Positions 7,289 to 16,309 of a stretch of DNA of 64,000 nt are shown here, piece after piece; positions within the stretch are counted from its first letter, which is position 1; the number at the start of each line of letters is the position of its first letter. Position numbers and translations under genes: made by a program. The stretch comes from DATLMR01 sp964615905. GTDB taxonomy: Bacteria > Acidobacteriota > Blastocatellia > UBA7656. The stretch covers positions 26,530 through 90,529 of the forward strand of contig CAZTUB010000021.1 of the NCBI GenBank assembly GCA_964615905.1, in the 5' to 3' direction. The notes under the pieces were generated by a model, which saw nothing but the letters and a program-made list of their open reading frames with translations, was not told where the DNA came from and ran no database searches.

Positions 7289-10200
7289 TTAAAAGTTGTA
7301 TTTCAACGCAAACTGTATGGTGCGTTTAGGAACACGCGTGTTGATATAGTTGTTCCTTTCCGTAAGCGGCTCGACCGTGAAGCCTCCGTAGAATATCTGG
7401 TTCACCGGTATCCCGTAGTGCGTCTTGTTGAAGACGTTGAAGACCTCCGTGCGGAACTCGATGTTATGTCTTTCGTTGAACCTGAAGACCTTGTTCAACG
7501 CCAGATCGACCGTCGCTATACCGGGAGCGCGGAAGATGTTGCGCGGAGTGCTGCCCGGTGCGGCCGGGCCGCCGCCCTGGAGGCTAACCCTGTCAGTAAG
7601 GTTGCCGTCAAGGTTGGCGTCGCAGCAGAAGAGCACCGAATAGGGCTGCCCGGTCTGGAACGTGCCTATGCTTGCGAGCTGCCAGCCGCCCAGCACCCTG
7701 TTTTCCCTCAACAGCGGGATGTCCCAGATGAAGCTGTAGGTGAAGCGGTGGCGAACGTCGAAGTTGGCGTCGGCGCGCTCGGCCTCGCGGTCGAAGCTAT
7801 CCTGCGGCAAGGCGGGCGCGCCCGCCATGTCGAACAGGTCCGACACCTCGTCTATCGCGTGAGACCATGTGTAGCCGGTCGTGAACTGTATGCCGTGCGA
7901 GAACCGCTTCATCAATTGAAGCTGCAACGCGTGATAGGTCGAATTCGCGTCCGACTCGATTGTCGTTATCGACCCGAGCGCGGGGAAGGGCCTGAAGTCC
8001 TCGCCCGGATTTAGGCTGGGGGGGATCACAAACCCGGCAAAATTGGGGAATACGAATCTATTGTTCCCTTCCGGAATAATCTCTGCAAAAGCGAGTGCCG
8101 CAACCGGTATCACGTTAGGCCCCAGATTCGGGGTTGCGAACCTGAGCAGGTGAACGCCGCGCGTCCCGACATAACCGGCTGAAAATAGAAAATCCCGATC
8201 AAGCTGGCGTTCGAATGTCAGCGTCCAGTGCTGTGCATACGGCGTTTCGAGGTCGGACGCAGGCAGGACGAACGCCGGACCCGAAGAGAAATTACCGAGC
8301 GCCGAGGCCTCCACGATAAAAGGAACAGGCCCACCGGGGAACCGCGCACTATCAAAAGTGTTAAGCGTCCCAGGAACCGCAAACTGCGCCGGGTTAACCG
8401 CCACAAGCGGTACTGTTCCGGCGGGCAGCCCGAACCCTGCCAGATTAACGGGCAGGAAGTTCGGAAAGACGTTGCGAGACTGGCTAACGACAGCGCCCAG
8501 GATCTGATCGTAATAGATGCCATAGCCCGCGCGTATTGAAGTTTTACCGTCCTCGAAGGGGTCCCAGGCGAAAGCTATGTGCGGGGCAAAATTATTATTG
8601 TCCCTCTCGAAAATATCTGTCCGCCCGTCGAGAAACTCTTCGAGGCCTGAGACGCTCCTGCCAGTAGGCACCTCGTTTAAGGCCTTCTCGATCTCGATCA
8701 GTTGAGCAACCTCAGGCGACCCAAAGGTAGACTCGATCTTTCGGTTGCGCTCTTTAGGCACCGTATTGAGCTCGTACCTGAGGCCCAGCGTCAACGTGAA
8801 GTTGGGTTGAACACGAATCTGGTCCGAGAAGAAGAAGTTGTTCTGCCAGTAGCGCAGCTCTATTGAGGAGTCTGGGGTCAAAGCCAGAGACTGGAAAAAT
8901 CCAGTTGGCGCGCCGACCGATGCGAAATCGGTCCCCATCAAGAAAGCGCCTGTTGTCACACCCTCAACAAGCGGTATAGGATTTCCGAAACGGTCGACGT
9001 TCAGGTTCTTCGCGCCGCTGAATACCGCGAGCGGCCGGAAGTTCCTGTCGAGAAAACTGTTGAGATGAATCCATCTTATGTCCGCGCCAAAGGTCAGCCT
9101 GTGGCGGTTCATGTCTATGACGACGGTGTCGGCGAACTGGAACGTGTTGTTCGTCCTTCCCTGCGGGAAAGAGAATACGTCCACGCCGACAGGGCTGTAG
9201 CCGCTTATCTTCACCTGACCGAGAGGCCCGGTGCCACGGAACCCAGTGACGGCATCTGCTATGAACCCTGACTCGCTGTCCAGGCCTAATGCGCCTAACG
9301 AATTAAAGGCTATGGCCCCATTTGGAACCGTTGCGTTAACGACCAGCGGTACGTTTAACAGGAAGGGCACGTCCGGTAAAATCCTGCTCGGAATCAGGTT
9401 GGGGTTACGGACTTCTTCAAACCCCAGGCTAGTCCTTCCGTACGATACGCGGAACTGGTTAGAGGCCCTGGTCGAAAGCGGGCTGTTGAGGATTACAGAG
9501 AGGTTCTGTGTCCGCACGAGCGCGCGCAGGCTTGAGTAGATGGCCTCGCCCGTCACGGGCAGAATAGTGTCGTCATCGGTGAAGTTATACCTCGCCGACA
9601 GCGTGTGGTCCTGGCCGCCCGCCCTGAACAGATGATCGATCTTACCTGATAAGATCATGCCGTCCGCGTTCGCGGGCAGTATCTCCGTATAGGTGTTGTC
9701 ACGATACGGGCCCAGGGGGTTATTCGGCAACGGGTAAAGGCTAAAAAAGGCGTTGCCTGTAAGCGATGTCGGGAAGGTAGGGATAAGTATCTGAGGGTTC
9801 GGCGACGCGTCAAGCCCTATGGCTCCGCTGCCGAACAGTCCGCGTGCGGGGATGTCGGGGACTGCGAAATGCGACTCTCTGCTCGCGTTTATATCCTGGT
9901 GCTCGAACGATACGAAAAAGTGCGTCTTCTGTTTAACAATCGGCCCGCCAAGGACGAAGCCGTACTGTAACCGGGTGAATGGGTTTTCACCGTCCACAGG
10001 GTTATCAGGGGCCAGTGGCTGACCGTTTAAGAAAACGGTTCTTCCACCCACTGTTACTAGATTTTGGCTCGCGCCGCCTCGAAGATCGAACGGGTCTGTC
10101 GCCTTCAACCGCTTGTCGGTGATGAACCCGTAGAGGGTTCCGTGAAAGCCGTTCCCGCCCGACCGCGAAACGGCGTTGACCTGCGCGGCCATGTTGCGAC

Positions 10201-11131
10201 CGAACTGCGGCTCCGGCAGGAGCGTCGTTATCTGGAACTCCTGTATGCTCTCGATGGGCTGCGGCACGAGCGTCGTGAACCCTTGCCTGCGAACGCCGAC
10301 CTCTTCGTCGTTGTTGTCCGAGCCGTCTATTGTGAAGTTGTTTGCGCGGCTCCTCAACCCGTTGACCGAAAACTGCCCGGACGTTCCTACGCCCGGCCCG
10401 AGTCCGGGGCCGACGTTCGTCCCTATGGGCTGCGGCGGCGGGGCGACGCCCGGCAGCAGGAACGCGAGATCATCAAAAGTGCGGATACCGGGCAGCGGGA
10501 GGAGCAATATCTCCCAGCGCGAAAAGCTGCCTCCGCGCGACGCGTTAACCGTGTTTACTTCCTGGGCGAATTCCGACACAACCCCCGACTGGTCGGTTGA
10601 TACCTGTCCCTGGGTGCCCACGGGAAGCGTGCCTGTGGGCTGTGTACCGGGTTGTGTACCGGGTTGAGTCACCGGCGGCTGCGTGCCGGGCTGTGTTACT
10701 GGCGGCTGCGTGCCGGGTTGGGTGCCGGGCTGTGTGCCGGGTGTTTGAGGAACGGCTCCGATCCTTCGAAGGGCAATCGGTGGGGGCTGCACTTTCTTTG
10801 TTTGCGTAATTGTTATTGGAAAGTTGGAAGCGGTGGCGTTCACGCCCGGCTCGAAGCCTGGCGCCGAAGCGCTCAGGCGATAGAAGCCCGGCGGCAGAGT
10901 GGCGATAAAATAACGCCCATCCGGCCCCGTCAATGATGTGCGCGTTAGCCCCGTCTCCTGGTTGACTATAGTTATTGTCGCGCTCGGGACGCCCAGTGCG
11001 GTTCCTTCTTCGTATACCCGCCCTTCAATGGCCCCGCTGGTTGAGGTCTGGGCGAAAAGCGAAATTGAAGACGTGGACAATACACATAGGATTACCAATA
11101 CACTCGAAATTCTTGCACCCGCTCTTTTCAT
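7289..11131 (-). CDS. Oar-like TonB-dependent outer-membrane receptor with carboxypeptidase-regulatory domain
   Basis: This 1280-residue protein is of the large OmpA-related/Oar receptor class expanded in Acidobacteriota. GAGGAG lies upstream of the ATG. A signal peptide (about residues 1-28, SLFAQ) is followed by a carboxypeptidase-regulatory-like beta-sandwich (about 33-110, GAIEGRVYEEGT...SATITIVN). Next is a PGTQP-repeat linker, then a plug region (about 195-340, with FSVNGLRSRANNFTIDGSDN), then a long beta-barrel ending in the terminal aromatic NF expected for insertion by the BAM complex. Such receptors are thought to import large ligands such as oligosaccharides or peptides using TonB energy; the ligand is unknown. 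No SusD-like partner follows. A terminator lies directly after the gene. Confidence 0.92.
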   Translation of the reverse strand: MKRAGARISSVLVILCVLSTSSISLFAQTSTSGAIEGRVYEEGTALGVPSATITIVNQETGLTRTSLTGPDGRYFIATLPPGFYRLSASAPGFEPGVNATASNFPITITQTKKVQPPPIALRRIGAVPQTPGTQPGTQPGTQPPVTQPGTQPPVTQPGTQPGTQPTGTLPVGTQGQVSTDQSGVVSEFAQEVNTVNASRGGSFSRWEILLLPLPGIRTFDDLAFLLPGVAPPPQPIGTNVGPGLGPGVGTSGQFSVNGLRSRANNFTIDGSDNNDEEVGVRRQGFTTLVPQPIESIQEFQITTLLPEPQFGRNMAAQVNAVSRSGGNGFHGTLYGFITDKRLKATDPFDLRGGASQNLVTVGGRTVFLNGQPLAPDNPVDGENPFTRLQYGFVLGGPIVKQKTHFFVSFEHQDINASRESHFAVPDIPARGLFGSGAIGLDASPNPQILIPTFPTSLTGNAFFSLYPLPNNPLGPYRDNTYTEILPANADGMILSGKIDHLFRAGGQDHTLSARYNFTDDDTILPVTGEAIYSSLRALVRTQNLSVILNSPLSTRASNQFRVSYGRTSLGFEEVRNPNLIPSRILPDVPFLLNVPLVVNATVPNGAIAFNSLGALGLDSESGFIADAVTGFRGTGPLGQVKISGYSPVGVDVFSFPQGRTNNTFQFADTVVIDMNRHRLTFGADIRWIHLNSFLDRNFRPLAVFSGAKNLNVDRFGNPIPLVEGVTTGAFLMGTDFASVGAPTGFFQSLALTPDSSIELRYWQNNFFFSDQIRVQPNFTLTLGLRYELNTVPKERNRKIESTFGSPEVAQLIEIEKALNEVPTGRSVSGLEEFLDGRTDIFERDNNNFAPHIAFAWDPFEDGKTSIRAGYGIYYDQILGAVVSQSRNVFPNFLPVNLAGFGLPAGTVPLVAVNPAQFAVPGTLNTFDSARFPGGPVPFIVEASALGNFSSGPAFVLPASDLETPYAQHWTLTFERQLDRDFLFSAGYVGTRGVHLLRFATPNLGPNVIPVAALAFAEIIPEGNNRFVFPNFAGFVIPPSLNPGEDFRPFPALGSITTIESDANSTYHALQLQLMKRFSHGIQFTTGYTWSHAIDEVSDLFDMAGAPALPQDSFDREAERADANFDVRHRFTYSFIWDIPLLRENRVLGGWQLASIGTFQTGQPYSVLFCCDANLDGNLTDRVSLQGGGPAAPGSTPRNIFRAPGIATVDLALNKVFRFNERHNIEFRTEVFNVFNKTHYGIPVNQIFYGGFTVEPLTERNNYINTRVPKRTIQFALKYNF
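10640..10746 (-). repeat. In-frame PGTQP/PVTQP repeat tract
   Basis: A short tandem repeat inside the receptor gene encodes about nine units of PGTQ/PGTQP alternating with PVTQP. It forms a flexible Pro/Thr linker between the regulatory domain and the plug. The DNA units (minus strand CCCGGCACGCAGCC-like) are near-identical, so the unit number is likely to vary between strains. Confidence 0.8.
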
Positions 11132-11287
11132 TGAATTTCTCCTCAGTGTTTTTCAATCCCACTGGTCAAAGTTTTTCCTGCTTATTGTTTTAGCGGCTAG
11201 AAATCTACATCGGACATAACGCCCGACTCAACCCGTGTAATTACAAGCCCTCCGGCGACCGGCCAAAATAGATCGAGCAAGACGACC

Positions 11288-12691
11288 TCACCTCGCGGGC
11301 GTGACGTTGACAAAGTAGACGAGAAACTCCTCGCCGTCCTTCGCTCCGAAACCCACGGTGCCGTGCGAAAATGTGCTGTCGGAAGCCACGCTCAAAGGCT
11401 GGCGGCCCCCGGCGTTGGGTGAACTCGTCAGCTCTATAAAGTGTTTTATCGACGGCCCTCGCAACTCCACCGTTATGTGAAAAGAGTCGCCGGGGCGGCT
11501 CAGATCGAGCGCCAAAAACTCCGGCGGCTTGAGCTGCCGCATCTGGCCGTTCTGGTATATGAAGCTGTGGAAAGTATTGCCGCCCGCGCCCTTCGGCCCG
11601 ACAAGCTGAAAGAGATAGAAGTTCTTGCTGTCGCGGGCGCGCACGATCCAAACCGCGCCCTTGCCGTTGGCGAAGCTTACGTCGAACTCCATAGTGAAAT
11701 CGGCGTAGTCGTTGTCCTTGACCAGGCCGACCGAAAGCCCCGGAGTGGCGGACCGCACGAGCATCTTGCCCTTGGTTACTTGCCAGCTTCTGGGAAGCTC
11801 CCATAAAGCGCTGCCGCCCAAAAAGGAGTCCGCGAAAGGCTCGGAGAAGACGACGCGCTTCATCGCGATGTTCAAGGACTCGCTGCCGGGAGAGAAGCTT
11901 CTTGTCAGCGTGACAGGCTCAAATTTATCCTTCGTGACGCGGATCGACCGCTCTCCCGGTCTGATGTTGGTCACTCTCAGCTCGCCGTTTTCGGCAACGC
12001 GCCCTTCGTAGTTGTTATCGACGAAAACTTCCGCGCCTGGCTCGCTCTTGATAACGAGATGGACGATAGACACGACGAACTTGGGAGTGACCGTGGTGGT
12101 CGCCCCGCCCTCGACTTCTACCTTCTTCTCCCAATCGACGACCGACGCGTGCGATATTCGAAGCGTGTGCTGGCCGACCTCAAGGCCCTGTATCTCGATC
12201 TGGTTCTCGGATACTTTCACGGCCTTCTCAGGTTTCTTCCCATCGACCGTGATTGTCGCGTCTGTGTCGAGCGATCCGAGCCCGATCAAGATAGAGCCGG
12301 TCACAGGGACAAGCTCCGCCTGTACGGGCTCTGTCCCAACAGGCTTGACGGATGCCGAGGCCGTGAAAGGCTTGTACCCGTCGGAGGTAACCTCGACGCG
12401 GTAGAGGCCCGGCGGCAGCTCTGCGCGGAACTGGCCATCGCCGCTGGTCCCTCTCTTAACGGTCACGCTGCCGGATTTTATGTGCACGCTCGCGGTCGGC
12501 GGGTCCGTGATGACGAACAGCACGCCGTTGCCACGGTTCTGCGCCACACGAGGGCCGCGAGGTCGCACTGGCTTGACAGCCTTTGGCTTTGGCTTCGGTT
12601 TTTCGACCTCAGGGTAATCGCGTTGCGGGTGCGACGAAACCGTCGCAGGCAAAAACATTACGAAGATTGCTAAACAAATAAGCCGAATCAT
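11288..12691 (-). CDS. Exported PEGA-domain protein with C-terminal LamG-like domain
   Basis: The start at 12691 is chosen because GAGGG lies five bases before this ATG; a TTG four codons upstream is the alternative. The 467-residue product has a signal peptide (about 1-20) and a basic Pro/Lys linker (KPKPKPKAVKPVRPRG). Repeated PEGA-type beta domains follow: LPPGLYRVEVTSDGYKP near residue 90, LEVGQHTLRISH near 165 and IRPGERSIRVTKDKFEP near 240. The last about 180 residues look like a concanavalin/LamG-type jelly roll (FSEPFADSF...GKGAVWIVRARDSKNFYLFQ). It is probably a periplasmic or surface protein binding carbohydrate or envelope polymers. It follows the kinase-SUMF1 gene by 64 bases on the same strand, a pairing common for PEGA proteins. 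Confidence 0.8.
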   Translation of the reverse strand: MIRLICLAIFVMFLPATVSSHPQRDYPEVEKPKPKPKAVKPVRPRGPRVAQNRGNGVLFVITDPPTASVHIKSGSVTVKRGTSGDGQFRAELPPGLYRVEVTSDGYKPFTASASVKPVGTEPVQAELVPVTGSILIGLGSLDTDATITVDGKKPEKAVKVSENQIEIQGLEVGQHTLRISHASVVDWEKKVEVEGGATTTVTPKFVVSIVHLVIKSEPGAEVFVDNNYEGRVAENGELRVTNIRPGERSIRVTKDKFEPVTLTRSFSPGSESLNIAMKRVVFSEPFADSFLGGSALWELPRSWQVTKGKMLVRSATPGLSVGLVKDNDYADFTMEFDVSFANGKGAVWIVRARDSKNFYLFQLVGPKGAGGNTFHSFIYQNGQMRQLKPPEFLALDLSRPGDSFHITVELRGPSIKHFIELTSSPNAGGRQPLSVASDSTFSHGTVGFGAKDGEEFLVYFVNVTPAR

Positions 12692-12755
12692 ACAGACCCT
12701 CAATCAAATAAATAACATCCTTACGAGGCAGTAGTACCTGTTAAATTCACGCCGC

Positions 12756-14774
12756 CTATTTGGCGTCCTTAGCACAGCGAAAACCGAGATCGGGTCGGGC
12801 TTCGTTCTGTTGCAGGACGAAGCGAGTCGTGACCATTGCCCCAATCTTGCTCGCACGGAAACTCCCGCCTCGAATTATCTTGCCTGGTTTGAGATCAGCT
12901 TCCCTGGCCGGACTGTCCGGATACCTGAAGGAATCTGATTCCGTCCACTCTATCACATTGCCCGCCAAATCCATGACACCGAAAGGGCTTGCCCCTCCGG
13001 GGAATTTCCCGACGGGAAGGGCTTTTCCCCTGTTCGCCTCTTTGACATTTGCGAAACTCGGATTATAAGTATTGCCCCACGGGTATAGACGCTCGTCCGT
13101 GCCCCTGGCAGCATACTCCCATTCTTTTTCGGTAGGAAGCCTTTTGCCGACCGACGCGGCGTACTGTCTGGCCTCGAACCAGGTTATGCCCGTCACGGGC
13201 AGGTTCCGTTCGCTCTCCGCGAAAATACCATTCTTCCAATCCTCAGACCAGCCCTGGGGAGCGGGATGGTTTTCTGCCTTTATGAAGTTATAGTAATCTT
13301 CGACAGTCACTTCATACACGTCCATAAAAAAGGCTTCCATCGTCTGTTGGTGAGCGGGTTTTTCAAACGGGTCGTCGCTTTGATCATACCCCATGGTGAA
13401 AGTACCTGCGGGGATTAAAACCATGCCTTCCGGCGCGGCCGGCGGCGCAGGTTTCCCGCTACTGGGCGTCGCCGTCGGGACCTCTCTGACCGCACTGTTA
13501 GAGTTTGCTACGGGTTGCGGCTTGTTCCCGATAAGGGTATAGGCCGCTATGACCAGTGCAAGCAAAATGACGAGGCCGCCAGCGACTGAAACCCATTGAC
13601 GGTTCTTTTTCGGCTGGCTCGCTATGCTGCCGAATAGAGCCGGTGTTTTCGCGTCGGCCAGCTCGTTCTTTACGGCGGCTCCGAGCGCGGGCGGCGATGT
13701 GGTCCGCGATCTCTCGGCCGTTTCTCTGGCCGACGGGTTGGCCTGCGTCGTCGCGCCAAAAGACGCAAAGGTCCCAAGCCCTGGAAATGATTGCGGGGTT
13801 CTCGTGCCGAGCGTCTTTAGCTCTATGCCCGCCTGGTAAAGAGCCGCTTCAAGCTCCTGGGCCAGTTGCACGGCCGTCTCCTGACGGTCCTCTTTCTGTT
13901 TTTCGAGCGCGCGTAGTATCACATGCTCTATCGGAGGGGGCAGGTCGGCGCGGTACTCGTGCGGCGGTTTCGGCTTCTCGTTGGCGTGCTTGAGCACGAT
14001 CCCCATGGGTGTCGGAGCCTGAAAGGGAACTTGCCCAGTCAACATCTCATAGAGTATGACTCCAAGGCTGTATATATCCGAGCGTGCGTCTAGCTCCTCG
14101 CCCCTGCATTGTTCAGGTGACATGTAATAAGGCGTGCCGACGATCATCCCCTGTTGCGTCAGATTGCTTACTTCGGAAGAGGTCTTGAGTTTGGCTATTC
14201 CGAAATCGAGGACCTTGACGTGCTCAAGACCGTCTTCGCCCTTGAATAACCAGATATTGTCAGGCTTCAGGTCGCGGTGAATTATCCCCTTCAGGTGCGC
14301 CGCGTGGAGCGCGCCGCAGGTCTGGTGCACTATGAAGAAAGTCTCTTCATAATCGAGATGGTGCTTCTCCTTGATCCTCTCCCTCAGCTCGACCCCTTCG
14401 AGCAGCTCCATTACGAGGTAAGCTATCCCCGAATCCTTAGTGACACCGAAATCCGAAACGGTAACGGCGTTGGGGTGACGTATGTAAGCGGTGGCGCGGG
14501 CCTCCCTGCGAAATCGCTCAAGAGCGGTTTGATCTGATGACAGGTGCGGGTGAAGAATCTTTATTGCGACCATATGGTCCATATGGATATGCGTCGCTTT
14601 GTAGACCTTGCCCATGCCGCCTTCGCCTATCTTCTCATCTATCGAATACTTCTCGTCGATGATAGTGCCGATTATCGCGTCAACCTTGGTCCCAGTCACC
14701 AATGCGCTGCCGTCGAACGGACAGAAGAGTAGCTGCTCTTTCATTTCACGCTTGCAAATCGGGCACTGCTTCAT
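12756..14774 (-). CDS. Membrane Ser/Thr protein kinase with extracytoplasmic SUMF1 domain
   Basis: The start is set by AGGAG eight bases before the ATG at 14774. In the 672-residue product, residues 1-23 form a zinc ribbon nearly identical to that of the pseudokinase-MFS fusion (MKQCPICKRE...CPFDG). The kinase domain (about 43-310) is complete: GEGGMGKV, Lys72, Glu91, HRD 166-168, DFG 190-192 and SPEQ. A Ser/Pro linker and one membrane helix (about 408-430) follow. The C-terminus is a SUMF1/formylglycine-generating-enzyme-type domain (about 460-672, MVLIPAGTFTMG ... DLGFRCAKD). It lacks the two active-site cysteines of true formylglycine-generating enzymes, so it is more likely a binding or sensor module outside the cell. 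A paralogue lies at 32-34 kb. It is probably co-transcribed with the PEGA gene. Confidence 0.93.
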   Translation of the reverse strand: MKQCPICKREMKEQLLFCPFDGSALVTGTKVDAIIGTIIDEKYSIDEKIGEGGMGKVYKATHIHMDHMVAIKILHPHLSSDQTALERFRREARATAYIRHPNAVTVSDFGVTKDSGIAYLVMELLEGVELRERIKEKHHLDYEETFFIVHQTCGALHAAHLKGIIHRDLKPDNIWLFKGEDGLEHVKVLDFGIAKLKTSSEVSNLTQQGMIVGTPYYMSPEQCRGEELDARSDIYSLGVILYEMLTGQVPFQAPTPMGIVLKHANEKPKPPHEYRADLPPPIEHVILRALEKQKEDRQETAVQLAQELEAALYQAGIELKTLGTRTPQSFPGLGTFASFGATTQANPSARETAERSRTTSPPALGAAVKNELADAKTPALFGSIASQPKKNRQWVSVAGGLVILLALVIAAYTLIGNKPQPVANSNSAVREVPTATPSSGKPAPPAAPEGMVLIPAGTFTMGYDQSDDPFEKPAHQQTMEAFFMDVYEVTVEDYYNFIKAENHPAPQGWSEDWKNGIFAESERNLPVTGITWFEARQYAASVGKRLPTEKEWEYAARGTDERLYPWGNTYNPSFANVKEANRGKALPVGKFPGGASPFGVMDLAGNVIEWTESDSFRYPDSPAREADLKPGKIIRGGSFRASKIGAMVTTRFVLQQNEARPDLGFRCAKDAK

Positions 14775-14821
14775 CAAAAGGTCTCCTAATGCAGGCGACA
14801 AGCGCTTATTAAGCGGTTTAC

Positions 14822-14850
14822 ATCGTACAATATGCCTATAGGTGTGTCAA
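14822..14850 (-). promoter_or_regulatory. Sigma-70-type promoter of the kinase-SUMF1 gene
   Basis: On the minus strand a perfect -35 TTGACA (14850-14845) is separated by 17 bases from TACGAT (14827-14822). Transcription would begin about 40 bases before the kinase start codon. The rest of the gap to 15116 (divergent to the phytase) shows no further feature I can support except the phytase ribosome site. Confidence 0.6.
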
Positions 14851-15116
14851 TTTTCCACATCTTGCTTTGCAGCATTGATACGTGACCAAGCAGGCTAAAT
14901 TTTTCAGGCTCAACGCTGACCGAACCGGGCCTGCTCAAGTCTTACACTTCCCCGCGCGGAAAGGCAAGCAACCAGATGAGGCTAGAAAGCGTATTGACTA
15001 GCATGAACGTATACGCCCATTCCGGGGAAGACGCGACGAGGCAGCTGCCTGTAGGCGCGCTCGAATACCTCAGGAACCGGCCAGTTCTTCGCCAAACGAA
15101 CCAAAGGAGGATCAAC

Positions 15117-16220
15117 GTGCCTACTCTCATGAAGAGAAAGATCGGCCAGCTCTTAGCTATCACCGTAACAGTATTCGCGCTCGCGTTACCTGTCGTCAGG
15201 TCACAGCCGAGCGGTCAGGTGTCTGAAGCTGGCAAGCCCGCAGACATAGTCAATCCAGCCGCGACCGCGACCGTCTCGGCAACGGTCGAGACTGCTCCCG
15301 TGCCTAACGGGAAAGATGCCGCCGACGACCCCGCGATCTGGGTAAACCCGACGGATGCCTCGAAGAGCATCGTCATCGGCACAGACAAGCAGGGCGGTTT
15401 GGCCCTGTACGACCTGAGCGGCAAACAGCTTCAATACCTGCCCGATGGAAAGATGAACAACGTGGATATTCGCACAGGATTTCCACTAAACGGTCAAAAA
15501 ACGGACCTGGTGACCGCAGGTAACCGAACAGATAATACCATAGCGATATACCGCCTGAAGCCTGATTCTCGCACACTTGAGAACGTGGCCGCACGCAAAA
15601 TTACGACCGTCGAGGCGTATGGCGCGTGCATGTACCGTAGCGCGAAGACGGGTAAGTTTTATTACTTCGTCAATAGCAAGACGGGCGGCGTCGAGCAGTG
15701 GGAGCTTTTTGACAACGGCAGCGGCAAGGTCGACGCGCGCAAAGTCAGAGCCTTCAAGGTCGGAAACCAGACAGAAGGGTGCGTAGCCGACGACGAGCTT
15801 GGACACCTCTACATCGGAGAAGAGGCCTTCGGAATTTGGAAGTACGGGGCCGAGCCGGATGCGTCCGACACCCGTGTGCTCGTAGACAAGGCAGGGCCGG
15901 GCGGCAACCTTGTCGCTGACGTCGAAGGGCTGACCATCGCCTACGGCAAGGACGGCAGCGGTTACCTTATCGCCTCAAGCCAGGGTAACAACTCGTACGC
16001 GCTCTACAGGCGCGAAGGCAAGAACGAATACGTCAAGAGCTTCAAGATCGTCCCTGGCAACGGCATCGATTCAGTGGAAGACACAGACGGCATTGACGTA
16101 ACCACCATTAGCCTCGGGCCGCAGTTCCCGAAGGGTCTTTTCGTAGTTCAGGACGGGATAAACGACGGCGGAAACCAGAACTTTAAATTTGTGCCGCTCC
16201 ACCTGATAATCGAAATGTAG
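15117..16220 (+). CDS. Beta-propeller phytase (3-phytase), exported
   Basis: The GTG start at 15117 is chosen because AAGGAGG (15104-15110) lies six bases upstream; the long in-frame extension to 14976 has no ribosome site. The 367-residue product has a signal peptide (about 1-30, ALPVVRSQ). A six-bladed beta-propeller phytase domain follows, with the family signature DAADDPAIWVNP (residues 67-78), NNVDIRTGF, QTEGCVADDELGHLYIGEEAFGIW, DVEGLTIAY and DTDGIDVTTISLG. The acidic residues bind the calcium ions at which calcium phytate is hydrolysed to lower inositol phosphates. It would act in the periplasm or outside the cell. It is divergent from the kinase-SUMF1 gene and convergent with the kinase-like gene at 16.3-17.4 kb. 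ATP-grasp enzymes with an inositol-kinase-like motif follow within 1.5 kb. Confidence 0.93.
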   Translation: MPTLMKRKIGQLLAITVTVFALALPVVRSQPSGQVSEAGKPADIVNPAATATVSATVETAPVPNGKDAADDPAIWVNPTDASKSIVIGTDKQGGLALYDLSGKQLQYLPDGKMNNVDIRTGFPLNGQKTDLVTAGNRTDNTIAIYRLKPDSRTLENVAARKITTVEAYGACMYRSAKTGKFYYFVNSKTGGVEQWELFDNGSGKVDARKVRAFKVGNQTEGCVADDELGHLYIGEEAFGIWKYGAEPDASDTRVLVDKAGPGGNLVADVEGLTIAYGKDGSGYLIASSQGNNSYALYRREGKNEYVKSFKIVPGNGIDSVEDTDGIDVTTISLGPQFPKGLFVVQDGINDGGNQNFKFVPLHLIIEM

Positions 16221-16235
16221 TTGGCTAAAAAGAGA

Positions 16236-16267
16236 AGCCGCGCTCATAAACACTTATGAGCGCGGCT
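16236..16267. terminator. Bidirectional terminator
   Basis: A perfect 14-bp inverted repeat (AGCCGCGCTCATAA / TTATGAGCGCGGCT) with a 4-base loop lies between the convergent phytase and kinase-like genes. On the minus strand it is followed by TCTCTTTTT; on the plus strand the tail is only TTTC. It should serve chiefly the minus-strand gene and probably both. Confidence 0.8.
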
Positions 16268-16309
16268 TTCGGCTTGTCGGGAAGCGACGGTAAAGGGGCA
16301 GTTAGCCCC

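Noticed and set aside
7070..8014. Open frame of 314 codons on the plus strand
   Set aside because: It lies antisense to the Oar-like receptor and the FHA gene start, has no ribosome site and gives an Arg/Val-rich translation typical of the reverse of a GC-rich gene.
10640..10746. Possible CRISPR-like short repeats
   Set aside because: The units are in frame, have no spacers and encode a Pro/Thr linker inside the receptor.
12756..14150. Active formylglycine-generating enzyme in the kinase C-terminus
   Set aside because: The paired active-site cysteines are not present and no sulfatase gene is in the window.
14976..15116. N-terminal extension of the phytase
   Set aside because: The AAGGAGG before GTG 15117 and the signal peptide that starts there mark the real beginning.
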